Shown: positions 1-4,962 of the stretch, piece after piece
Layout of the letters: each line of letters opens with the position of its first letter
Numbering within the stretch: position 1 is the first letter of the stretch
Assembly (NCBI GenBank): GCA_029883255.1
Contig: JAOUJL010000096.1
Location: forward strand, 1-5,770
Origin: Candidatus Bathyarchaeota archaeon
GTDB lineage: Archaea; Thermoproteota; Bathyarchaeia; Bathyarchaeales; Bathyarchaeaceae
Reading direction: 5' to 3'
DNA: 5,770 nucleotides
Notes under the pieces: generated by a model
What the model saw: only the letters and a program-made list of their open reading frames with translations
What the model was told of the DNA's origin: nothing
Databases searched by the model: none
Translations under genes and position numbers: made by a program

Positions 1-2
1 AC

Positions 3-101
3 GACCCAACACTCTATGCTGGTTTGGAAACTCTGAATAGGGAAATCGCGATTTGGCAAGAAAAAATGCAGAAACAAAAGCGCGCGTGCGATATTTTCTG
101 A
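3..101 (+). CDS. C-terminal end of an unidentified protein (partial)
   Basis: An open frame enters from the left edge and ends at TGA 99-101, giving 32 residues that begin DPTLYAGLETLNREIAIWQE and end KRACDIF. The other two plus frames stop within the first 40 bases. The sequence looks like a real helical tail: charged, Lys/Gln-rich and amphipathic. Its stop lies 7 bases from the stop of the convergent winged-helix gene, a normal tail-to-tail spacing. Too little remains to assign a family. It could be the last helix of almost any soluble protein, and a chance open frame of this length is not excluded. Confidence 0.5.
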   Translation, partial: DPTLYAGLETLNREIAIWQEKMQKQKRACDIF

Positions 102-117
102 ATCCATTTCAGTTTTT
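98..117 (+). terminator. Short hairpin plus T-run between convergent genes
   Basis: CTGAA (98-102) and TTCAG (108-112) form a 5-bp stem with a 5-base loop, followed at once by five T (113-117) on the plus strand. The stop codons of both flanking genes (99-101 plus, 109-111 minus) lie within the stem arms. The stem is weak, but the T-run alone is the main archaeal termination signal. This would end the plus-strand gene. Confidence 0.4.
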
Positions 118-564
118 AATCTCGTTCGTCTTAGCACTCCAATTGTGAACCATGAAGCGACTCAGAGCCCAGTTTCTACCAACTTTATCGGCTACTCGCT
201 CACCGATCTCGTTCTGCATCCGCTTGTTCATACGTTTGATCCTGCGAGTAATATGATGATATTTCAAACCGTAGCGGCGCACCTTAGCATGAATCTCTTT
301 AGGTGACAAACCGTCAGAGCCTGCAGTGCGCAACACGTCCAAAATCACCTCATCTCGACTGTCACGACAAACCATGTTAACCAAATACTCAGAATCAAAA
401 TCCATCAAGTGACTGAGACCACGACTGAGGCCCCTCAGCATACGTTTAATCTCTCGAATCTCCTCATTGTTACGGCGAACAAGCATCTTAATCCACTTGT
501 ACTTGCCGTATTTTTCCTCCGGGCTACGCCGCCGCTTAACATTACTCGCCGCTTTCGCTGTCAA
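109..564 (-). CDS. Winged-helix DNA-binding protein, uncharacterised
   Basis: This is a strongly basic protein of 151 residues if translation starts at TTG 562-564. The first ~65 residues are a charged tail and a long helix (KWIKMLVRRNNEEIREIKRM), probably coiled. The C-terminal part has a winged-helix layout: helix 1 DSRDEVILDVLRTAG, helix 2 SPKEIHAKVR, a recognition-type helix HHITRRIKRMNKRMQ, then a wing ending GRNWALSRFM. It probably binds DNA as a regulator; its target is unknown. The open frame reaches back to a GTG at 613-615, but no ribosome site precedes that codon, whereas GGAGGG (577-582 on the minus strand) lies 12 bases before the TTG. That spacing is long, so the start is uncertain. 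The gene is divergent from the integrase and may act on the shared promoter region. An alternative role is a structural or replication-associated DNA binder of a mobile element. Confidence 0.82.
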   Translation of the reverse strand: MTAKAASNVKRRRSPEEKYGKYKWIKMLVRRNNEEIREIKRMLRGLSRGLSHLMDFDSEYLVNMVCRDSRDEVILDVLRTAGSDGLSPKEIHAKVRRYGLKYHHITRRIKRMNKRMQNEIGERVADKVGRNWALSRFMVHNWSAKTNEIKN

Positions 565-576
565 AACTTCAAAAAA

Positions 577-582
577 CCCTCC
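577..582 (-). promoter_or_regulatory. Ribosome binding site deciding the winged-helix gene start
   Basis: GGAGGG on the minus strand lies 12 bases upstream of TTG 562-564 and downstream of the more distal GTG at 613-615. It favours the internal TTG, although the spacing is longer than usual. Confidence 0.4.
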
Positions 583-697
583 ACAAACAATGAATGTACT
601 CTGCAGAAAATACACAGGTTAGCCTAGCCCAAACGGCATCACAAATATGCGCGCGCTCGTTCGCCGCTTGAAAAAGACGTTATCCACAGATTCTGGG

Positions 698-709
698 TAA
701 TTTATATTA
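698..709 (-). promoter_or_regulatory. Candidate TATA box for the winged-helix gene
   Basis: Read on the minus strand this is TAATATAAATTA, a good archaeal TATA-like element. Transcription would begin near 675, leaving an untranslated leader of roughly 110 bases to the TTG start or 60 to the distal GTG. The long leader lowers confidence. The element is AT-symmetric enough that it might also serve the plus strand. Confidence 0.3.
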
Positions 710-736
710 TTTGACACTTCTGTTATTGTAATAGAA

Positions 737-744
737 TTTAAATA
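737..744 (+). promoter_or_regulatory. TATA box of the integrase gene
   Basis: TTTAAATA lies about 42 bases before the GTG start. Initiation some 25 bases downstream would give a leader of about 20 bases that contains the GGAG ribosome site at 773-776. This geometry fits an archaeal promoter well. Confidence 0.5.
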
Positions 745-785
745 GGGCGGAGCGTATAGTTACATAAGAGAAGGAGATAAAAGCC

Positions 786-1997
786 GTGCATAGAAGCAAA
801 AGGGACAAAGTAGAATGGGCAAGGCAATATGAAACCGTAGACCGATGGCTTGACACGGTTTTAGCGGAGAACATAGGCTCAGAAAACACAGAATACCTTT
901 ACGCCAAATATATCCAAATCTATTGTGAGATGACAGGGAAAAATCCTGACCAGCTTGTTGCGGAAAGGAAAGAGCAAATTAGATCAGAAAATCCTGAGAT
1001 AGTTCATAAAGCGGAAGAGATGCTTAGACGTCAATATTTGAAAATTAGAAAGACGGGCAAAAAAGCCAAAGCGGTTTTGCTAATGCGATGCGTGAAAAGC
1101 TTCTATGCGAACAATTATGTGCCATTAGAGATTAAAGACCCAAAAGTTGCCTTCGCTAAGAGACCACCAGTGGCGATGGATGATCTTAAGCTGTTATACA
1201 ACGCTGCAAATCCAAGGCTCAAAGTCTGGATTGGTCTTTTAAAAGACACGGGGTTAAGTCGCGAAGATACTTTGGAGCTTAAATACGAACAAATCCAGAA
1301 AAGTTTTGAAAAAGGCGAACAATTCATCAACATTCACATAGTACGAGAAAAAACACAGGTTGAACATGACACGTTTTTAGGACCTAACACCGTGGAAGCT
1401 CTCAAATTATATTTCCGGGAATTACAAATCAGAGGGATCAAGATAACACCTGAGACGCCTATAATGAATGTGAGCGGAAAACGGACAACGGGAGAGTCGG
1501 TAGGGGTTTATCTTTCAAGGCATGGGAAAAAATATGGAATTAAGTTCTCCAGTCACAGAATACGCAAATTCTTTGAAACCGCTATGGCTTTGGGCAAGGT
1601 GCATCCGCTAATCGTCAAATATTGGATGGGTCATAAAATAAGCAGCGATATTGAAAGCAGCTATATTATTCCGCCAATTCAGAAGCAGCTAGAGCTTTAC
1701 AAGGAAGCGTATAAGAATATTGACCTAGTCGGGGTAAGGATGGAGGAGCGGGTTAGAGCGTTAGAGCAATTTAAAGAGATGCTTTCACCTGAGCAGAGAG
1801 AATTAGCTAGACGTGGAGGGATCATCCTCAGAAAGGGCGTCTCAAAACCTGAAGAAGAGGAAACCGAAGATTGCCCTGACGGCGAACATTGCGGCAAGCA
1901 GAAAATCGTCAGCGAAGATAAGCTTGAGGATTATCTTTCTGAAGGTTGGCGTGCCACAATAACGTTGCCGAGTGGGAAAATTGTGATAGAACGTTAA
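786..1997 (+). CDS. Tyrosine recombinase / archaeal integrase
   Basis: An intact 403-residue site-specific recombinase that would cut and rejoin DNA through a 3'-phosphotyrosine, as in integration or excision of a mobile element. The GTG start has GGAG (773-776) 9 bases upstream. Residues ~20-125 form an all-helical core-binding region. The catalytic domain shows Arg159 (TGLSREDTLELK), Lys189 on the beta-hairpin (REKTQVEHDT), the HxxR box His257/Arg260 (SSHRIRKFFE), His283 (YWMGHK) and nucleophile Tyr293 (ESSYIIP), with the usual 10-residue His-Tyr gap. All catalytic positions are present, so it is probably active. After the catalytic domain come a helix (~296-345), an acidic stretch, CPDGEHC with two cysteines (363, 369), and a tail, VSEDKLEDYLSEGW...LPSGKIVIER. 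I recall this tail type from other archaeal integrases and phage-like proteins. The gene is not split, so it does not show the interrupted-integrase signature of SSV1-type integration. No att site was recognised. Confidence 0.95.
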   Translation: MHRSKRDKVEWARQYETVDRWLDTVLAENIGSENTEYLYAKYIQIYCEMTGKNPDQLVAERKEQIRSENPEIVHKAEEMLRRQYLKIRKTGKKAKAVLLMRCVKSFYANNYVPLEIKDPKVAFAKRPPVAMDDLKLLYNAANPRLKVWIGLLKDTGLSREDTLELKYEQIQKSFEKGEQFINIHIVREKTQVEHDTFLGPNTVEALKLYFRELQIRGIKITPETPIMNVSGKRTTGESVGVYLSRHGKKYGIKFSSHRIRKFFETAMALGKVHPLIVKYWMGHKISSDIESSYIIPPIQKQLELYKEAYKNIDLVGVRMEERVRALEQFKEMLSPEQRELARRGGIILRKGVSKPEEEETEDCPDGEHCGKQKIVSEDKLEDYLSEGWRATITLPSGKIVIER

Positions 1998-2017
1998 ACC
2001 TGACTTTCGTCTCTCAA

Positions 2018-2058
2018 GTCTCGATAAAAAGGAAATGTAGAATTGTCTACTTCGAGAC
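2018..2058. terminator. Nested inverted repeat between integrase and the 43-residue gene
   Basis: Outer arms GTCTCGA (2018-2024) and TCGAGAC (2052-2058) are perfect complements. They enclose an inner hairpin, GTAGA (2037-2041) with TCTAC (2046-2050) and a 4-base loop. The left side carries a 12-base AT/purine bulge. It lies just after the integrase stop, and the inner right arm holds the stop codon of the convergent small gene. The likely role is a bidirectional terminator. A recombinase binding site is an alternative, because the repeat abuts the integrase gene. Confidence 0.4.
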
Positions 2059-2178
2059 TATGTTGTTGTACAATCTAAACCCATAGACTATACCCGCGAG
2101 TACCCCCAAGATTATGCACGCTACGAATAAACCTTCGAATACTTCTCTCGGCGGTGTCTTGGTGCGTGTTCCATACAT
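2047..2178 (-). CDS. Small single-membrane-helix protein, 43 residues
   Basis: A short minus-strand gene starts at ATG 2176-2178 and ends at TAG 2047-2049. A near-perfect ribosome site, AGGAGGTG (2185-2192 on the minus strand), sits 6 bases upstream and is the main reason to believe it. The product begins MYGTRTKTPPREVFEGLF, followed by one hydrophobic helix (~residues 16-33, VACIILGVLAGIVYGF) and a short RLYNNIVSK tail. No family is recognised. With Arg/Lys at both ends its topology is ambiguous. It converges on the integrase and diverges from the ribbon-helix-helix operon. Small membrane proteins of this type are common in archaeal mobile elements and in toxin-antitoxin pairs, but nothing here fixes its job. 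Confidence 0.72.
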   Translation of the reverse strand: MYGTRTKTPPREVFEGLFVACIILGVLAGIVYGFRLYNNIVSK

Positions 2179-2184
2179 AGTTTT

Positions 2185-2192
2185 CACCTCCT
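2185..2192 (-). promoter_or_regulatory. Strong ribosome binding site of the 43-residue gene
   Basis: AGGAGGTG on the minus strand, 6 bases before ATG 2176-2178, matches the anti-Shine-Dalgarno complement almost fully. It is one of the two strongest in the window, the other being at 3973-3980. Confidence 0.75.
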
Positions 2193-2204
2193 ATGACGCT
2201 CAGG

Positions 2205-2241
2205 ATATGCATTTTGGACAGCATATTAGCAAATCTGCTAA
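2205..2241. promoter_or_regulatory. Two adjacent palindromes, candidate operator in a divergent promoter
   Basis: Two perfect inverted repeats touch each other. ATATGC (2205-2210) pairs with GCATAT (2221-2226) across 10 bases, and TTAGCA (2226-2231) pairs with TGCTAA (2236-2241) across 4 bases. They lie between the divergent 43-residue gene and the ribbon-helix-helix operon, upstream of the plus-strand TATA box and where the minus-strand promoter should be. Dimeric ribbon-helix-helix proteins often bind such repeats and regulate their own genes, so autoregulation is a reasonable inference. Confidence 0.45.
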
Positions 2242-2257
2242 CTGAATAGTAAAAACC

Positions 2258-2266
2258 TAAATATAA
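2258..2266 (+). promoter_or_regulatory. TATA box of the ribbon-helix-helix operon
   Basis: TAAATATAA lies 27 bases before ATG 2294-2296. Initiation would therefore fall at or a few bases before the ATG, suggesting a leaderless or near-leaderless transcript. This agrees with the lack of a good ribosome site there. Confidence 0.5.
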
Positions 2267-2293
2267 GCTTTGCCTTTAATCAGTGTGGTTCAA

Positions 2294-2485
2294 ATGGTGA
2301 ACGTCAGGTGTCCTAACTTCAATGATACGATATGGTTGTATGTGACTGAATACGCTAAAAGAAAAGGAATGTCTCGCTGTGAAGCTTTGCAGGAGATAGT
2401 GACCGAGCACATGAGATTTGTCGCTGAAACTCAGAGAAAACTCTACGAAGAAGCAAAGAAGGTGAAAAAGAATGACCAAGAATGA
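2294..2485 (+). CDS. Ribbon-helix-helix-like small DNA-binding protein
   Basis: A 63-residue protein with the outline of the ribbon-helix-helix fold: an N-terminal strand MVNVRCP, helix A (~11-25, DTIWLYVTEYAKRKG), a turn MS, and helix B (~27-43, RCEALQEIVTEHMRFV). A charged helix follows (ETQRKLYEEAKKVKK). Such proteins dimerise through the strand and bind DNA as repressors or antitoxins. The frame stays open upstream to TTG 2270, but that codon is almost on top of the TATA box. The ATG at 2294 fits the promoter spacing and places the strand at the very N-terminus, as is usual for the family. It overlaps the following zinc-ribbon gene by 14 bases, so the two are translationally coupled. The palindromes at 2205-2241 are its most likely target. 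The fold assignment rests on pattern only. Confidence 0.75.
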   Translation: MVNVRCPNFNDTIWLYVTEYAKRKGMSRCEALQEIVTEHMRFVAETQRKLYEEAKKVKKNDQE

Positions 2486-2669
2486 CCTGCCGGATTGGTT
2501 GAAGGCACTTATTGCTCTTGGGCTTGGCGCTATCGCAATCGCCATACTAGCGGAACTTCTTTCAGGAACTACAAGTCCGCCACCGGAGAGATGTCCCTAC
2601 TGCGGAGCAGAGATAAGAAAGTGGGCACGACAATGTCCTAGATGTAGAAGGCCACTTAAGTGGACATAG
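2472..2669 (+). CDS. Membrane-anchored zinc-ribbon protein
   Basis: A 65-residue protein with two parts. A hydrophobic helix (~residues 10-30, LKALIALGLGAIAIAILAELL) follows a short polar start. A proline linker then leads to a compact zinc ribbon with cysteines 41/44 (CPYCG) and 55/58 (CPRCR). The four cysteines would bind one zinc ion, probably on the cytoplasmic side, since the tail is very basic (RCRRPLKW). Its ATG lies inside the upstream ribbon-helix-helix gene, with AAGGTGA (2459-2465) 6 bases before it, so the two genes form one operon. Many archaea have zinc ribbons of this type with no known function. Scaffolding or nucleic-acid or partner binding at the membrane is possible. It is not a recognisable toxin. 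Confidence 0.8.
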   Translation: MTKNDLPDWLKALIALGLGAIAIAILAELLSGTTSPPPERCPYCGAEIRKWARQCPRCRRPLKWT

Positions 2670-2695
2670 AAATAGAATACCTCTATGTCCTTTTT
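2662..2695. terminator. Hairpin terminator shared by two convergent genes
   Basis: GGACATAGA (2662-2670) and TCTATGTCC (2682-2690) form a perfect 9-bp stem with an 11-base loop, and five T follow (2691-2695) on the plus strand. The left arm encodes the last codons and stop of the zinc-ribbon gene; the right arm does the same for the TIR gene on the other strand. Both genes thus end in the codons ACA TAG. It probably stops transcription from both sides; the T-run favours the plus direction. Confidence 0.65.
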
Positions 2696-3777
2696 ATCCC
2701 TGTTAACAATCTATTTAGGGATTCGTCATACTTTGACTCATCGCAGAAGTCTGCATAATTTCTTTCCAGAAGTGATGGCTTCAGGTCTCGTTGCCCTCGT
2801 TTTACCTCAAAACCTTCATGTTTCCAATCATAATCTAGCGATACTGGCACAATCTTGTCCCTGCCTTCATCTATTTGTTCTTCAATCTCTTTTTTAACTC
2901 CATCTCGCATAAGCACTTTGACAGAACATAATATTATCATCTTCTCCGCTTCTCGTCTCTTCATAGTAATCTCTTCCCAAGTTCTCTTGCCAGGGGTTGA
3001 GTGCATCTCGTAAAGCCAACAGGAAACGCCCCGAGACTTCAAGTCTTTCTCCAACCTCTTTGCGAATTTTACGTCTGGATGTCCATAGCAGATGAAACAA
3101 GCACAATATTTGACCTCTGCTAAAATCATTGGTAACTCATCGAGGAGTTGTTTAGGCATGCCTGCATTAGCAAAAAAAGTTTCCATCTCAGGCGTAAATC
3201 TGTTTCCTGCATCTCTAAACGAATTCACTAGTGTAACGTAATCGATGTAGCTTGGTCCGTCATGCCTAACAGTTTCAAGCCCAACGCAGGTACCAAGATC
3301 ACAATTACACATCACTGTACCATGCATTCTGGCATCTGTAAAGTTAGTTCTATCAAATTTGGTATTGAGGAAGGAGGTTACATACAACGATGAATTTATG
3401 AGGCTAGCTTCTGAAAGGTCAGCAACAGTGAAGTTGGCGAGCGTAAGGATAGCGCCGAAGAGATTAGCCCTGGAGAGCTTGGCTGATCGAAGATTAGCAT
3501 CACTGATTAATGCATTAGAAAGATTGGCTTGAGAGAGGTCGGCTGATTCTAGATCGGCCAAGAATAAGTAGGCAGTAGAAAGGTTGGCTTTCATGAGATT
3601 GGCTCCACTAAGATCAGCCCTAAAAAGATCGCTGTCAGAAAGATCAGCACCAGCTAGGTCTATCTTAGATAAATCTGCTGTGTCAAGTTGGAGAACTTTT
3701 CTTGGGTTCATTCGCCTCCACTCTTTAATAGCAGCAGCTCCTTTTCGCACCACAGCCACATGCTTTGGATTAGCCAT
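2683..3777 (-). CDS. Pentapeptide-repeat / TIR-domain fusion protein
   Basis: A 364-residue protein if started at ATG 3775-3777. The N-terminus MANPKHVAVVRKGAAAIKEWRRMNP matches the usual cap of pentapeptide-repeat proteins. About 25 A(D/N)Lxx repeats follow (~residues 32-160), expected to form a right-handed beta-helix. A linker (~165-220) contains GPSYIDYVTLVNSF and FFANAGMP, which I recall from other pentapeptide-TIR proteins. The TIR domain (~223-315) shows strand A YCACFICYGH, WLYE after strand B, the 'TPGKRTWEEI' BB-loop region and strand D/E MIILCS. Glu297 (GVKKEIEEQ) aligns with the NAD-cleaving glutamate of SARM1-type TIR domains, although the usual nearby Trp is Gly. TIR enzymes cleave NAD+ or make signalling nucleotides, and many act in antiviral defence. 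The role here is inferred. The frame extends upstream to TTG 3891, but those 38 codons do not resemble the family. The gene is divergent from the AbrB-like gene. Confidence 0.92.
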   Translation of the reverse strand: MANPKHVAVVRKGAAAIKEWRRMNPRKVLQLDTADLSKIDLAGADLSDSDLFRADLSGANLMKANLSTAYLFLADLESADLSQANLSNALISDANLRSAKLSRANLFGAILTLANFTVADLSEASLINSSLYVTSFLNTKFDRTNFTDARMHGTVMCNCDLGTCVGLETVRHDGPSYIDYVTLVNSFRDAGNRFTPEMETFFANAGMPKQLLDELPMILAEVKYCACFICYGHPDVKFAKRLEKDLKSRGVSCWLYEMHSTPGKRTWEEITMKRREAEKMIILCSVKVLMRDGVKKEIEEQIDEGRDKIVPVSLDYDWKHEGFEVKRGQRDLKPSLLERNYADFCDESKYDESLNRLLTGIKRT

Positions 3778-3906
3778 TTTAACCACGCATTCTACAACTT
3801 GGCGTACTATTGATTCTTTGAGCGGGTTAAAAAGATAACGGCATAGATTGAACTTCAATTCAATTTTTCCTCTTGGGTTGTCTAATCTCAAAAAACATGA
3901 CCTGAA

Positions 3907-3914
3907 CTTTAAGT
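3907..3914. promoter_or_regulatory. TATA-like element between the TIR and AbrB-like genes
   Basis: CTTTAAGT reads as TATA-like on both strands (minus: ACTTAAAG). It could direct plus-strand initiation near 3936 for the AbrB-like gene, or minus-strand initiation near 3885 for the TIR gene. A second plus-strand option is GCTTATTTT at 3929-3937. For the TIR gene another weak option, TTTTTAA, is closer to its ATG at 3831-3837 on the minus strand. Which is used cannot be decided from sequence. Confidence 0.3.
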
Positions 3915-3972
3915 AGCTGGCGACTAAAGCTTATTTTGAGGCGTAAAACCAAAACGCATCTAAAAGAGCCTC

Positions 3973-3980
3973 AGGAGGTG
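3973..3980 (+). promoter_or_regulatory. Strong ribosome binding site of the AbrB-like gene
   Basis: AGGAGGTG with a 5-base A-only spacer to GTG 3986-3988. It fixes the GTG as the start and predicts efficient translation. Confidence 0.75.
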
Positions 3981-3985
3981 AAAAA

Positions 3986-4252
3986 GTGGCGAAGAAAAAC
4001 AATGTAATACAAGCAGAAGGCGAAGCTCATCAGGAAGATACTGAAAAATTGGAGGCAAAACAGAAGGAAAAGCGAACCCGCAAGGTTAAGCCCATAAAGT
4101 TCCCAGTTGACGCCCGCATTAACGATTATGGATTCCTTAACTTCAGAAAACCTTTGCTTGAAGCGTTAGGCTGGCATAAAGGGATGCCCGTGAAAATCAG
4201 CAAAAACGACGACGGCAGCATAACAGTGCGGAAAGTTGAAAAATGCAAGTAA
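3986..4252 (+). CDS. AbrB/SpoVT-like swapped-hairpin DNA-binding protein
   Basis: An 88-residue protein. Residues 1-35 are a polar, Lys/Glu-rich, probably disordered tail (EKLEAKQKEKRTRKVK). Residues ~38-84 fit the AbrB/MazE swapped-hairpin pattern: a first strand FPVDARINDYGFLNF, the helix KPLLEALGW, then KGMPVKISKNDDGSITVRKV, where 'L-G-x-x-K-G-x-x-V-x-I' is the family hallmark. Such proteins dimerise and bind AT-rich promoters as regulators or serve as antitoxins. No toxin-like gene follows; the next gene lies on the opposite strand. It sits head-to-head with the TIR fusion across about 208 bases, so control of that promoter is a plausible but untested role. The GTG start is secured by the strong ribosome site. 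Confidence 0.85.
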   Translation: MAKKNNVIQAEGEAHQEDTEKLEAKQKEKRTRKVKPIKFPVDARINDYGFLNFRKPLLEALGWHKGMPVKISKNDDGSITVRKVEKCK

Positions 4253-4257
4253 CAACG

Positions 4258-4302
4258 GAAAGCGTCAAATATTCGATTCCTGTTGTATAGGAAACAGCTT
4301 TC
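4258..4302. terminator. Nested inverted repeat between convergent AbrB-like and membrane-protein genes
   Basis: Outer arms GAAAGC (4258-4263) and GCTTTC (4297-4302) enclose an inner hairpin, TTCCT (4277-4281) with AGGAA (4289-4293) and a 7-base loop. It occupies most of the 69-base tail-to-tail gap. There is no adjacent T-run, so the terminator role is inferred from position. Confidence 0.3.
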
Positions 4303-4321
4303 GACGACCCACGCAAAGATT

Positions 4322-4900
4322 TTATCCTTGAAGATGGCGCCTGATCAGTATCAAAACCACTATCGAAACTATCATCGTCATAACAATAAGCGAATAGCCA
4401 ATCGAGCCACCAACCTCTCCTATATATCCAGTTCGATGTCTTGGTACAAAAGTAATAAATGCAATTATGACTGCTTGAAGTGCTACGTTGAGAAGTCCTT
4501 TTATCGGAATGTCTTTATTTTGTCCACTTGTTTGTTTATCTCTCTTTGCGTCTTTGAATGTTAAAGCGTTCCAAAGCGTGAAACATAGATTTGTAGTCAA
4601 AATGAGACCAATTATTTCGAATATATTCCTATCCGAGTAAGGATAGTTTACTTCCAAAAGGTAGCGCTTCACTACGTATAAACCAGTCTCCCTTACAGTA
4701 ATCCAGAGAGAAAGGAACCCTGCAGCCAATATAGCATAAACAACCACAATCCGTAAAGGATCTTCTTTTCTTAATCTTTTGATGTTCTTGCTAATGTGTC
4801 GATTAATTTTAGCCTGCTTTAGGATTATAATAGTTATTATAATAGTTGCTATAAGACTCAGAACTCCACCCATATCGAAAGTGACATTGAATAATTCCAT
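4322..4900 (-). CDS. Polytopic membrane protein, about five helices
   Basis: A 192-residue protein dominated by hydrophobic segments at about 11-28, 50-69, 93-114, 134-152 and 160-186. Two basic loops (residues 29-49, KQAKINRHISKNIKRLRKED, and 115-133, KDAKRDKQTSGQNKD) are probably cytoplasmic. It ends in a short RRHLQG tail. No family, catalytic motif or transporter signature is recognised. The ATG at 4898-4900 follows GTGAG with an 8-base gap, a modest ribosome site, and a TATA-like element lies near 4951-4962. The 93-codon plus-strand frame inside it lacks a ribosome site and a sensible composition, so this strand is preferred. It lies next to a TIR effector candidate and an AbrB-like regulator. 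A membrane effector or sensor role would be speculation. Confidence 0.75.
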   Translation of the reverse strand: MELFNVTFDMGGVLSLIATIIITIIILKQAKINRHISKNIKRLRKEDPLRIVVVYAILAAGFLSLWITVRETGLYVVKRYLLEVNYPYSDRNIFEIIGLILTTNLCFTLWNALTFKDAKRDKQTSGQNKDIPIKGLLNVALQAVIIAFITFVPRHRTGYIGEVGGSIGYSLIVMTMIVSIVVLILIRRHLQG

Positions 4901-4950
4901 ATGTTGAACTCACATCAAGTGCTTAACTGGTAATACCTTAACACATGTAA

Positions 4951-4962
4951 GATAATAAAATT
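4951..4962 (-). promoter_or_regulatory. Candidate TATA box of the membrane-protein gene
   Basis: On the minus strand this reads AATTTTATTATC, about 50 bases before ATG 4898-4900. That leaves a leader of some 25-30 bases containing the GTGAG ribosome site. The match to a TATA consensus is only fair. Confidence 0.3.

Noticed and set aside
680..688. TTATCCACA, a perfect match to the bacterial DnaA box
   Set aside because: Only one copy is present, with no cluster or AT-rich unwinding element. The window looks archaeal, where replication uses Orc1/Cdc6 and not DnaA. It is most likely chance.
3778..3891. Upstream 38-codon extension of the TIR fusion gene to a TTG
   Set aside because: The MANPKHVAVV segment matches the usual N-terminus of pentapeptide-repeat proteins, and the extension does not. 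A TTG at 3858 with AAGAGG upstream remains a weak alternative.
4271..4280. ATTCGATTCC resembles a tRNA T-loop and might mark an att site in a tRNA gene
   Set aside because: The flanking bases do not form the T-stem, and no anticodon or acceptor stem can be built around it.
4283..4564. 93-codon plus-strand open frame opposite the five-helix membrane protein
   Set aside because: It has no ribosome site and a low-complexity Ser/Asn/Tyr/His composition; it is the shadow of the hydrophobic gene on the other strand.
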